From: Corynebacterium sp.
Lineage (GTDB): Bacteria > Actinomycetota > Actinomycetes > Mycobacteriales > Mycobacteriaceae
Assembly (NCBI GenBank): GCA_030450335.1
Contig: JAKDIS010000034.1
Span: 1-21,977 of the forward strand
Reading direction: 5' to 3'
Length of the DNA stretch: 21,977 bases
The notes beneath the pieces are model-generated. The model was not told where the DNA came from. It made no database searches and was given only the letters and a program-made list of their open reading frames with translations. Positions 15,262 through 21,977 of the stretch are shown piece after piece. Numbering within the stretch: the stretch's first letter is position 1; every line of letters begins with the position of its first letter. A program made the position numbers and the translations under genes.

Positions 15262-16191
15262 ACCCATTCTGTTCTTTCCAACATCACCAGCGGCTACCCG
15301 GACGGGACCCCGGCCGACCTCGCGGTGCGTTCAGGACAGGAGACTCCCGCCGACCATCAGCGCGAGTACCTGGAGTTCACCGACCCGGCGGATTCCGAAC
15401 ACATCGTCTCGGTCGATCTTACGTGGCTCCTGTCGACCTACCGGTGCCGCTTCGGCACGGACGCCTGCCACGGAATCGACGCGGAGCACCCTGACGTGGG
15501 TTGTTGCGTCCACGGCGCCTTCCTCACCGACGATGACGACCGTGGTGCCCTCGCCGAGATCGTGCCCCACCTGACCGACGAGGACTGGCAGTTCCGGTCG
15601 ATGGTGATGGACGGTGCCCGGAACACCGACGGTAACGCGGACGGGGACGCCGACGGCATCGAGCCGTGGCTGGTCTGGGACGAGCTCGACGGCGACGACA
15701 CCGACTCCGGGGAACCGGAGCCAGCCCTCAAGACCCGGGTGCACGAGGGTGCCTGCGTGTTCGCCAACCGTGCCGACCACCCCGCCGGCGCCGGCTGCGC
15801 CCTGCACGGGTGGGCGCTGAAGAACGACGTCGCCCTCACCGTGGCCAAGCCGGAGGTCTGCTGGCAGCTGCCGTTGCGCCGCCTGGAGGACTGGGAGACC
15901 AGGTCGGACGGCGCGGAGGTGCTGCGCACGACGGTGACCGAGTACACGCGGCGCGGATGGGGCGCCGGCGGGGAGGACTTCGACTGGTACTGCACCTCGG
16001 ACCCGGGCTGCCACACCGGCGACGACGCCCTGTGGTCCACCCACGCCGATGAACTGTGTGAACTCATCGGCGCCGAGGCCTACGAGGTGGTGGCCGAACA
16101 CTGCCGGCAGCGCGAGGAGATGGCGCGCCTGGCGCCGTCCGGCTTCCCCCTGCTCTCGATCCACCCGGCGACCGCCGCGGCGCACCGCTGA
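15259..16191 (+). CDS. Cysteine-rich conserved protein of unknown function (Rv0495c-like)
   Basis: This is the only plus-strand gene. The 310-residue soluble, acidic protein has clustered cysteines: [12 protein letters not shown] and VGCCVHGAF near residue 70-90, [24 protein letters not shown] and [12 protein letters not shown] near 165-205, and [14 protein letters not shown] near 240. The spacing C...C..HG...KP..C...PL recalls YkgJ-like or DUF3109-like proteins, thought to bind zinc or an iron centre; this is a resemblance, not a firm assignment. Orientation and neighbours match M. tuberculosis Rv0495c, which also lies divergent from the phosphatase. GTG at 15259 is chosen from the -10 spacing; GTG 15250 and TTG 15253 are in-frame alternatives. 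It is convergent with regX3, with 22 bases between the stops. Confidence 0.85.
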   Translation: MTHSVLSNITSGYPDGTPADLAVRSGQETPADHQREYLEFTDPADSEHIVSVDLTWLLSTYRCRFGTDACHGIDAEHPDVGCCVHGAFLTDDDDRGALAEIVPHLTDEDWQFRSMVMDGARNTDGNADGDADGIEPWLVWDELDGDDTDSGEPEPALKTRVHEGACVFANRADHPAGAGCALHGWALKNDVALTVAKPEVCWQLPLRRLEDWETRSDGAEVLRTTVTEYTRRGWGAGGEDFDWYCTSDPGCHTGDDALWSTHADELCELIGAEAYEVVAEHCRQREEMARLAPSGFPLLSIHPATAAAHR

Positions 16192-16210
16192 CGGCGCCCG
16201 GACACAGCGG
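16185..16210. terminator. Small hairpin between convergent stops
   Basis: ccgctg (16185-16190) and cagcgg (16205-16210) are inverted repeats spanning the 22-base gap between the convergent cysteine-rich gene and regX3. It could end transcripts from both sides, but there is no T-tract and the stem is short. Confidence 0.3.
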
Positions 16211-16213
16211 CCA

Positions 16214-16921
16214 CTACCCCTCGAACTTGTAGCCCAGCCCCCGCACGGTGACCAGGATCGACGGGGAGGACGGGGTCTCCTCGATCTTGGAACGCAGCCG
16301 CTTGACGTGCACGTCGAGGGTCTTGGTGTCACCGACGTAGTCGATGCCCCACACCCGGTCGATCAGCTGGCCGCGGGTGAGCACGCGCCCCTCGTTGCGC
16401 ATCAGGTACTCGAGCAGGTCGAACTCCTTGAGCGGCAGGGCCACCGGGTCGCCGTCCACCGCGACGGTGTGGCGTTCCACGTCGAGCACCACCCGAGGGC
16501 TGCGCAGCACCAGGCTGTCGTCGCCCTCCCCCTCGTCCAGCGCGTTCTCGCCCCCGCGGCGCAGCACCGCGCGGATGCGGGCGATGAGTTCGCGGGCGGA
16601 GTAGGGCTTGGTGACGTAGTCGTCGGCCCCGATCTCCAGTCCCACGACCTTGTCGATCTCACTGTCGCGGGCGGTGACCATGATCACCGGCACCGAGGAC
16701 ACCGCGCGCAACTGCGTGCAGACCTCCGTGCCGGACATGCCCGGCAGCATCACGTCCAGCAGGACGAGGTCGATGCCGTGCGCGTCGAAGAGCTTCAGTG
16801 CGGTCGGCCCGTCGGCGGCGGTGTAGACCCCGAACCCCTCCTTCTGGAGGAGGAAGGCCAACGGTTCGGCGAGTGATTCCTCGTCCTCGACGAGCAGGAC
16901 GGTGGGACGGTCACTGGACAT
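16214..16921 (-). CDS. regX3: Response regulator RegX3 (OmpR/PhoB type)
   Basis: The 235-residue protein has a receiver domain (about 6-118) with the acidic pair in LLVEDEES, the phosphorylated Asp56 in LVLLDVMLPG, Thr83 in MVTAR and Lys105 in DYVTKPYSARELIARI. A winged-helix DNA-binding domain follows (about 135-233), with LPLKEFDLLEYLMRNEGRVLTRGQLIDRVWG and VDVHVKRLRSKIE-type residues ending in VRGLGYKFEG. Gene order gpmA-senX3-regX3 and sequence identify it as the RegX3 orthologue, the phosphate-responsive regulator of mycobacteria; corynebacteria have a separate PhoRS system, so the signal here may differ. The ATG at 16921 has GAGG twelve bases upstream. A 147-base gap to senX3 holds its own -10 box and repeats. 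Confidence 0.95.
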   Translation of the reverse strand: MSSDRPTVLLVEDEESLAEPLAFLLQKEGFGVYTAADGPTALKLFDAHGIDLVLLDVMLPGMSGTEVCTQLRAVSSVPVIMVTARDSEIDKVVGLEIGADDYVTKPYSARELIARIRAVLRRGGENALDEGEGDDSLVLRSPRVVLDVERHTVAVDGDPVALPLKEFDLLEYLMRNEGRVLTRGQLIDRVWGIDYVGDTKTLDVHVKRLRSKIEETPSSPSILVTVRGLGYKFEG

Positions 16922-16950
16922 AGGGTGAAAAGGTCCTCACACATGTGCGA

Positions 16951-17077
16951 CGGCCGTTGTACGGCCGGATGGGACGGAACTTCGGACGGAACTGACGATT
17001 CCCGGCGAGGTTGCTGGGAGACGACGTCATTGTAAACTCCGCACGTCGATCCTGCCGGGTGAACGGCGTCATTCACC
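16951..17077 (-). promoter_or_regulatory. senX3-regX3 gap: -10 box, direct repeat and inverted repeats
   Basis: On the minus strand TACAAT (17034-17029) is a strong TANNNT -10 box for a regX3 transcript starting near 17022. Downstream of it ggacggaact occurs twice (16972-16981 and 16984-16993, period 12), then cggccg-ttgta-cggccg (16951-16967) forms a hairpin in the leader. Upstream, ggtgaa (17058-17063) and ttcacc (17072-17077) form an inverted repeat across the senX3 stop. Direct repeats of this spacing are typical of PhoB-type regulators. Confidence 0.45.
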
Positions 17078-18301
17078 ACCGGCGAGCAGTTGCTCGGCGG
17101 TGAAACGCTCCTGGTCCGGCACGTGCTCCTCGGGGACGGCGGAACGGTCCAGCACCGGGAACTCCAGGGAGAAGGTCGACCCCGTGCCCGGCTGCGACCA
17201 CAGCGAGACGTTGCCGCCGTGGTTGATCACGGTGTGCTTGACCACCGCGAGTCCCAGACCGGTACCGCCGGTCGCCCGGGACCGGGCCTTGTCCACGCGG
17301 AAGAAGCGTTCGAACACCCGCTTCTGCTGGTCCGGGGCGATGCCGATGCCCCGGTCGGTCACCCGGATGACCACCGAGGATCCACGGACCGCACGGCTGA
17401 TGCTGACCGGGGTGTCGTCCGGCGAGTAGTTGATGGCGTTGGCGATCAGGTTCGTCACGGCGGTGACGAGGAGTTCCTCGTCGCCGGTGAGCCAGGCGTC
17501 TCCCGGGGAGTCCGTGATCAGGTCGATGTTCTCCACCTCCGCGGCGACGCGGGAGCGTTCCACGGCCTTGTCGATGACCCGGTCCACGCTCACGGGGCGC
17601 ACGTCCGGCAGCGACTCGGCCCCCTGCAGCTTCGACAGTCCGATCAACTCGGAGATCATCGTGGAGACCCGTCGGGTCTCCATCTGGAGCTTGTCACCGA
17701 AGTACTCGACCATGTCCGGGTCGTCGCTGGCCTCCAGCATGGTCTCCACCAGCAGGGAGATCGCCCCGACCGGGGTCTTCAACTCGTGGGAGACGTTGGC
17801 CACGAAGTCGCGGCGCGCGGCCTCCATACGCACGTTCTCGGAGTCGTCGTTGGCGTAGACCACCACGAAACGGCTGTCGACCGAGGTCAGCTGCCGTACG
17901 GTCACCGCCACGGAGAACACCGGGCCGACCGCCCCGGTGCCGGGGTGCAGCACGCCGTCGCGCGGCTCCCCGTCGTCGAAGACCCGCTGGGCCAGGCGGT
18001 GGACCTCCGGGACGAGATGGCGGCCCTCCACCACCCCGAGGTCCTGCACGCTGCGGTTCGAGAACACGAGGTCCTCGCGCAGGTCGACCACCGCGACCCC
18101 CAGCGGGGACGACTCCAGGGCGAAGTGCATCACCTGGGCGATGGTCGACACACGGTTGTGCTGGGTCTCCCGGCGGATCCGTTCCTTCTCACGCCGTTCC
18201 GCCCGGCGGCGGAGCACCGTCACCACCAGGGTGACGGCGACCCCCACGACGAGCCCCAGCAGGACTCCCCCGGCCAACGGCAGGACGATCTCTGATTCCA
18301 C
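17069..18301 (-). CDS. senX3: Sensor histidine kinase SenX3
   Basis: SenX3 is the membrane kinase that phosphorylates RegX3. The 410-residue protein has one N-terminal hydrophobic stretch (about 5-30) followed by a basic segment, a PAS-like domain (about 55-160), the HisKA helix with His172 in VANVSHELKTPVGAISLL, and an HATPase domain with the N box NLIANAINYS (about 285-294), G1 box DRGIGI (317-322) and G2 box GGTGLGL (345-351). No periplasmic sensor domain is evident, so sensing is probably through the PAS domain or a partner, as described for mycobacterial SenX3. The GTG start at 18301 has AGGA upstream and lies 38 bases after the gpmA stop, so the genes are probably co-transcribed. Confidence 0.94.
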   Translation of the reverse strand: MESEIVLPLAGGVLLGLVVGVAVTLVVTVLRRRAERREKERIRRETQHNRVSTIAQVMHFALESSPLGVAVVDLREDLVFSNRSVQDLGVVEGRHLVPEVHRLAQRVFDDGEPRDGVLHPGTGAVGPVFSVAVTVRQLTSVDSRFVVVYANDDSENVRMEAARRDFVANVSHELKTPVGAISLLVETMLEASDDPDMVEYFGDKLQMETRRVSTMISELIGLSKLQGAESLPDVRPVSVDRVIDKAVERSRVAAEVENIDLITDSPGDAWLTGDEELLVTAVTNLIANAINYSPDDTPVSISRAVRGSSVVIRVTDRGIGIAPDQQKRVFERFFRVDKARSRATGGTGLGLAVVKHTVINHGGNVSLWSQPGTGSTFSLEFPVLDRSAVPEEHVPDQERFTAEQLLAGGE

Positions 18302-18339
18302 GTCCGTTGCGTCCTACCCGTCCCGTCCTGCTCCGAGGC

Positions 18340-19095
18340 CTACTTGCCGCCCTGGGCGGCGACCGCGGCGGCCCCCGCCTCGGCGGCCTCCGGGTCGAGG
18401 TACTCGCCGCCCGGGTTGAGCACCGAACCCTTCTCGTCGAGGCGGTAGACCAGCGGGATGCCGGTCGGGATGTTCAGCCCGGCGATGTCCTCGTCGGAGA
18501 TCTTGTCGAGGTGCTTGACCAGCGCACGCAGCGAGTTGCCGTGCGCGGCGACGACCACGGTCTCCCCCGCCTCCAGGCGGGGCAGGATGGAGGTCTCGTA
18601 GTAGGGGATGAAGCGCTTGACCACGTCGAGCAGGCACTCGGTCTTCGGGACCTCGGCGAGGTTGGCGTAGCGGGGGTCGTCCGACTGGGAGTACTCGGTG
18701 CCGTCCTCCAGCTCCGGCGGCGGGGTGTCGTAGCTGCGACGCCAGGCCATGAACTGGTCCTCGCCGTACTTCTCCTTGGTCTCGGCCTTGTTCAGGCCCT
18801 GCAGCGCACCGTAGTGGCGCTCGTTCAGGCGCCAGTCACGCACCACGGGGATCCAGTGGCGGTCGGCGGCGTCCAGCGCCAGGTTGGCGGTGGTGATCGC
18901 CCGGCGCAGCAGGGAGGTGTACAGGACGGTGGGCTCCAGGCCGGCCTCGGCGATCATCTTGCCGCCGCGCACGGCCTCCTCCCGTCCCTGGTCGGTGAGG
19001 TCGACGTCGACCCAGCCGGTGAACTGGTTGGAAGCGTTCCACTCGCTCTGCCCGTGGCGGAGGAGGATCAGCGTGCCATGGTTGTTTTCACTCAT
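18340..19095 (-). CDS. gpmA: 2,3-bisphosphoglycerate-dependent phosphoglycerate mutase
   Basis: This glycolytic enzyme interconverts 3- and 2-phosphoglycerate through a phosphohistidine. The 251-residue length is normal. The signature [12 protein letters not shown] holds His14, the phosphorylated residue; [35 protein letters not shown] with Glu92, and [13 protein letters not shown] with His185 complete the active site. The last 20 or so residues are Ala- and Glu-rich and may form the mobile tail. The ATG at 19095 is preferred, with GAGG just upstream; an in-frame ATG at 19104 would add three residues. The gene begins a probable gpmA-senX3-regX3 unit. Confidence 0.96.
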   Translation of the reverse strand: MSENNHGTLILLRHGQSEWNASNQFTGWVDVDLTDQGREEAVRGGKMIAEAGLEPTVLYTSLLRRAITTANLALDAADRHWIPVVRDWRLNERHYGALQGLNKAETKEKYGEDQFMAWRRSYDTPPPELEDGTEYSQSDDPRYANLAEVPKTECLLDVVKRFIPYYETSILPRLEAGETVVVAAHGNSLRALVKHLDKISDEDIAGLNIPTGIPLVYRLDEKGSVLNPGGEYLDPEAAEAGAAAVAAQGGK

Positions 19096-19148
19096 GGTCC
19101 TCATTGTGCCACGCATCGGCGCACCGCACAGGGGGACGCGACAGGACG

Positions 19149-19697
19149 TTACGGCGTCGGCGGCGCCGACGGGGTGCGTCCTGCGCGTTCTGCACGGTCC
19201 TTGCGCTCGGCGGCGCGTTCGTCCTCGTAGCCGGGACGCAGCCGCTGGAACGCCTCCAGGTTGCGGGTCGACTCCCCGCGGTCCAGACGCCACTCCCATT
19301 CACGCCTGATCGACGTCTCGAAGCCCAGCTCCAGGATGTGGTTGAAGTCCCCGTCGGCGAGCTCCAGGACCTGGCCGAGGATGCGCTGCACGTCCTCGGC
19401 GGTGGTGGTGTCGGGGAACTGGCCGGCGAGGTAGATGTCGTTGTTGTTGTCCAGCGTGTAGTGCACGCCGTAGGCCTTGCGGTTGTGCTGCAGCAGCAGG
19501 CGGTAGACCTCGGCGTGGGCCTCCTCGACGGCGCGGCACACGAACGCCTCGACGCGCAGCATGCCGTCCTGCGGGATGAACAGGGCGTTGGTCTTCAGCC
19601 GGCGCTCACCGGGCAGCACGACCACGGCCACGTCGTTGGAGACCTCGAAGTCGACCTCCGCAGCGTGAAGAAGCTCTTGCAGCTGCTGTAGTTCCAT
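19149..19697 (-). CDS. YbjN-family protein (Rv0487-like)
   Basis: The 182-residue soluble protein fits the YbjN domain family: a short N-terminal helix [19 protein letters not shown], then [52 protein letters not shown] and a helical C-terminal half ending in a charged, low-complexity tail. The family resembles type III secretion chaperones in fold and its role in actinobacteria is not established. It lies between mshA and gpmA, near where Rv0487 lies in M. tuberculosis. The ATG at 19697 is ten bases past the mshA stop. It has no clear ribosome site, but TAGGTT, which includes the mshA stop codon, lies exactly seven bases upstream, so a leaderless transcript is possible. Confidence 0.88.
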   Translation of the reverse strand: MELQQLQELLHAAEVDFEVSNDVAVVVLPGERRLKTNALFIPQDGMLRVEAFVCRAVEEAHAEVYRLLLQHNRKAYGVHYTLDNNNDIYLAGQFPDTTTAEDVQRILGQVLELADGDFNHILELGFETSIRREWEWRLDRGESTRNLEAFQRLRPGYEDERAAERKDRAERAGRTPSAPPTP

Positions 19698-19704
19698 GGG
19701 ACCG

Positions 19705-19710
19705 AACCTA
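19705..19710 (-). promoter_or_regulatory. Candidate leaderless -10 box for the YbjN gene
   Basis: TAGGTT on the minus strand overlaps the mshA stop codon and ends seven bases before the ATG at 19697. It shares this spacing with four other genes in the window. Confidence 0.38.
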
Positions 19711-21060
19711 CCCGCCCGTGGTACCGCTGGGGTCACGGGAGGCCAGGGAACTCAGCGCCACACCGGGTTCCGAGCACCCGTGGGAACGCCAGCGCTCCAC
19801 GAGCGAGGAGTACTCGGCGACCATCCGGTCCACGGTGACGTCCCAGGAGTACTCGGCGGCGTGGGACGGGGCGAGGTCGGACATGGAGTTACGCAGGTCG
19901 TCGTCCATGATCAGGTTCTCCAGCGCACTGGCCCAGTCGGCGGGGTCGTGCCCGTCGACGAGCACGCCGCTCTCCCCCTCCGTCACGGTCAGCGGCAGAC
20001 CGCCGACGCGGGCGGCGACCACCGGGGTGCCGGATGCCTGCGCCTCCAGCGCCACCAGGCCGAAGGACTCGTTGTAGCTGGGCACGGCGATGATGTCGGC
20101 GGCCTGGTACACGCTGACCAGTTCCTCCGGCGGACGCGGCGACAGGAAGCGGACGTAGCCGGACACCCCGAGCTCGGCGGCGAGTTCGTGCAGTTCATCG
20201 GGTCGTTCCATACCCGTGCCGGACGGCCCGCCGCAGATCACCACGCGGATGTTCTGCTCCGGGTGCCGCCGGATCAGGTCGGCGGCGGCGCGCAGCAGGA
20301 TGTGCGGCCCCTTGAGCACCTGCAGGCGTCCGATGAAGGCGATGACCTTGGCGCGCAGCGGGATGCCGAGCTCGCGGCGGGCCCGCTCGGTGGCCCGGTC
20401 GGAGCCGGGGGTGAACCGGTCGACGTCCACGCCCGGCGAGACGACCGTGAGGTCGGCGGTGTCGGCGTCGTAGGCGGTCACCAGGGCGTCCGCCTCGTCC
20501 TGCGTGTTGACGATGATGCGGTCGGCGTTGTCGATGATCTGCTGCTCGCAGATCCGGCGGGACTCCGGCTCCGGGGTGTCGCCCTCGGCCAGCCCGAGGT
20601 TCTTCACCGCAGCCCAGGTGTGCGCGGTGTGCACCAGCGGCACCCCCCACAGGTCGCGCAGCAGCCAGCCGACCTGGCCGGACAGCCAGTAGTGCGAGTG
20701 GATCAGGTCGTAACGTCCCGCACCGGTGCGGTCGCCGGCCCCGGAGGTGCCGGCCGCACCCGCCTCGCGACGCACGAAGGACAGCACCGAGCCGGTGAAT
20801 GCGGCGAGCTGCGTGGGCAGCGACTCCTTGGGCAGCCCCTCGAACGGCCCGGCCACGCAGTTGATCACCCGCAACCCCGGCGCGACCTGAACGACCTCCC
20901 CCTGGGAGGCACGCGTGGCGCGGGTGAAGACGTCGACCTCCACGCCGTGGCCGGCGAGATGCTCGGCGACGTTACGGACGTAGACGTTCATCCCGCCGGC
21001 GTCCCCGATCCCGGGTTGTTCCAGCGGCGATGTGTGCATGGAGATCATGGCGACGCGCAT
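19708..21060 (-). CDS. mshA: D-inositol-3-phosphate glycosyltransferase (mycothiol synthesis)
   Basis: MshA transfers N-acetylglucosamine from UDP-GlcNAc to 1L-myo-inositol-1-phosphate, the first step in making mycothiol, the main low-molecular-weight thiol of actinobacteria. The 450-residue GT-B protein (family GT4) begins [17 protein letters not shown] and [17 protein letters not shown], which match MshA closely. Further marks are [42 protein letters not shown] and the C-terminal nucleotide-sugar motif [20 protein letters not shown] Gly/Ala/Thr-rich insert lies near 103-118. The ATG at 21060 is 34 bases after the murB stop; TATTCT (21074-21069) lies eight bases upstream and may give it its own promoter. 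Confidence 0.95.
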   Translation of the reverse strand: MRVAMISMHTSPLEQPGIGDAGGMNVYVRNVAEHLAGHGVEVDVFTRATRASQGEVVQVAPGLRVINCVAGPFEGLPKESLPTQLAAFTGSVLSFVRREAGAAGTSGAGDRTGAGRYDLIHSHYWLSGQVGWLLRDLWGVPLVHTAHTWAAVKNLGLAEGDTPEPESRRICEQQIIDNADRIIVNTQDEADALVTAYDADTADLTVVSPGVDVDRFTPGSDRATERARRELGIPLRAKVIAFIGRLQVLKGPHILLRAAADLIRRHPEQNIRVVICGGPSGTGMERPDELHELAAELGVSGYVRFLSPRPPEELVSVYQAADIIAVPSYNESFGLVALEAQASGTPVVAARVGGLPLTVTEGESGVLVDGHDPADWASALENLIMDDDLRNSMSDLAPSHAAEYSWDVTVDRMVAEYSSLVERWRSHGCSEPGVALSSLASRDPSGTTGG

Positions 21061-21068
21061 AACGTCCC

Positions 21069-21074
21069 AGAATA
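21069..21074 (-). promoter_or_regulatory. Candidate -10 box for mshA
   Basis: TATTCT on the minus strand fits TANNNT and ends eight bases before the mshA ATG, so a transcript would be leaderless or nearly so. There is only a weak ribosome site (GGGA). Confidence 0.35.
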
Positions 21075-21094
21075 TGCCGGGCTGCGACCGCGTG

Positions 21095-21977
21095 CTACTC
21101 GGGGTCGAGCGTCACGCCGATCCACACCGGCTCGGGCACCAGCGTCACCCCGAAGGTGTCACGCACCCCGTCACGCACCGCACGGGCGAGCTCCACGACG
21201 TCCGCCGAGGACGCCTGCCCCCGGTTCGTCAGCGCCAGGGTGTGCTTGCCCGAGAGGCCCGCACGGGCGTGACCGGGGACGTGCCAGCCCCGGTCGAAAC
21301 CGGCGCGCTCGATCAGCCAGGCCGCCGAGAGCTTCTCCGTGTTCTCACCGGCGGCGTCACCGGCCGGGAACCGCGGCATCGCCGCGGCGTCCTGTTCCCC
21401 ACGCGACGACGCCACCAGGCGCTGCACCTCGTCGGCCGTCGCCGTGTCGACGACGGGGTTGGTGAAGAACGACCCGGCCGACCACGTGTCGTGGTCGGCG
21501 GCGTCGAGCACCATGCCCTTGCCGCGACGCAGCTCGAGCACCATGTCACGGACCTCGGCGGCAGGACGACGCGACGTCCCGTCCTGCGCGGTCACGCCGA
21601 GTCGGCGTGCCAGCTCCCCGAAACGCAGCGGGGCGCTGAGCCCGTCGGTGGACAGGGCGAACTCCACGGCGGTGACCACCGCACGCGAGGTGAACTTCAG
21701 GTTGGAGTAGCGGTAGCCCAGTTCCAGGGACTCCGGCGACACCCACGAGGTCTCCCCCGTGGAGCGGTCGAACAGCTGCACGCGGTGCAGGGTCTGGGAG
21801 ACCTCCGCACCGTAGGCGCCGACGTTCTGCACCGGGGTCGCACCGACGGAGCCGGGGATGCCGGACAGGCACTCCAGGCCACCGAGGCCGGCGTCGACCG
21901 TGGCGGCGACGAGGTCGTCCCACACCACCCCGGCGAAGGCCCTGACCACGCCGGACGCCGCGTCGATCGCGACGTCC
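21095..21977 (-). CDS. murB: UDP-N-acetylenolpyruvoylglucosamine reductase, N-terminus outside the window
   Basis: MurB reduces UDP-GlcNAc-enolpyruvate to UDP-MurNAc with NADPH and FAD, in peptidoglycan synthesis. The visible 293 residues lack the first part of the FAD domain; the frame stays open to the window edge. Present are [25 protein letters not shown] (FAD and substrate region), [21 protein letters not shown] with the proton-donating Ser, [13 protein letters not shown], and EPVWIG with the catalytic Glu near the C-terminus. The YRYSNLKF form and the loop length suggest a type I enzyme. mshA begins 34 bases after its stop. A GTG at 21949 is only an internal codon. Confidence 0.94.
   Translation of the reverse strand, partial: DVAIDAASGVVRAFAGVVWDDLVAATVDAGLGGLECLSGIPGSVGATPVQNVGAYGAEVSQTLHRVQLFDRSTGETSWVSPESLELGYRYSNLKFTSRAVVTAVEFALSTDGLSAPLRFGELARRLGVTAQDGTSRRPAAEVRDMVLELRRGKGMVLDAADHDTWSAGSFFTNPVVDTATADEVQRLVASSRGEQDAAAMPRFPAGDAAGENTEKLSAAWLIERAGFDRGWHVPGHARAGLSGKHTLALTNRGQASSADVVELARAVRDGVRDTFGVTLVPEPVWIGVTLDPE

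Noticed and set aside
16923..16946. GlxR/CRP-like site (TGTGA ... TTCACC) before regX3
   Set aside because: The half-sites are eight bases apart rather than six and the right half does not match TCACA well.
19696..21465. 589-codon open frame on the plus strand opposite mshA and murB
   Set aside because: It is antisense to two well-identified enzymes and shows no domain; the Arg/Pro/His-rich end is typical of shadow translation.

Overview
The window looks like chromosomal core DNA of a high-GC Mycobacteriales bacterium, most likely a Corynebacterium. The grounds are the very high GC, GTG starts, a mycothiol gene (mshA), a senX3-regX3 pair next to gpmA, and a gene order that from memory follows M. 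tuberculosis Rv0482-Rv0518 (murB, mshA, Rv0487, gpm1, senX3, regX3, Rv0495c, Rv0496, Rv0497, proC, Rv0500A, Rv0500B, Rv0508, hemA, hemC, hemD, hemB, Rv0513, hemL). I see no mobile element, CRISPR array, tRNA or rRNA. All genes but one are on the minus strand, and genes fill nearly all of the sequence.

In transcription order (right to left): murB (N-terminus outside the window), mshA, a YbjN-family gene, gpmA, senX3 and regX3 occupy 16214-21977. A lone plus-strand gene for a cysteine-rich protein (15259-16191) is convergent with regX3 and divergent from a Ppx/GppA phosphatase (14257-15225). An acidic membrane protein (13067-13981) and proC (12189-13019) follow, then a small helix-turn-helix protein (11746-11946) and a 33-residue ribosomal protein bS22 (11416-11517). 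The last block is a heme block (19-11297): a glutaredoxin-like protein, hemA, hemC, a SUMT-HemD fusion, hemB, two small membrane proteins, a P-type ATPase homologue, and hemL.

The heme genes cover glutamyl-tRNA to 5-aminolevulinate (HemA, HemL), porphobilinogen (HemB), hydroxymethylbilane (HemC) and uroporphyrinogen III (HemD). hemE and hemY, which I recall lying just before hemL in C. glutamicum, are not between the ATPase and hemL here.

The most unusual object is the 913-codon ATPase homologue at 1419-4160. It keeps the fold of a copper-type P1B ATPase, but almost every catalytic and metal-binding signature is replaced: the phosphorylated Asp is Asn541, CPC is APV, TGE is gone, the HP motif is HG, GDGxND is disrupted, and the HMA CxxC is SxxH. 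The frame is intact and it sits in a tight operon with two small membrane proteins, so it looks like a maintained pseudo-ATPase. A second signal is regulatory: five genes have a TANNNT -10-like box exactly seven bases before the start codon, which suggests many leaderless transcripts. The hemA leader, the senX3-regX3 gap and the promoter region of the acidic membrane protein also carry repeats or hairpins worth testing.
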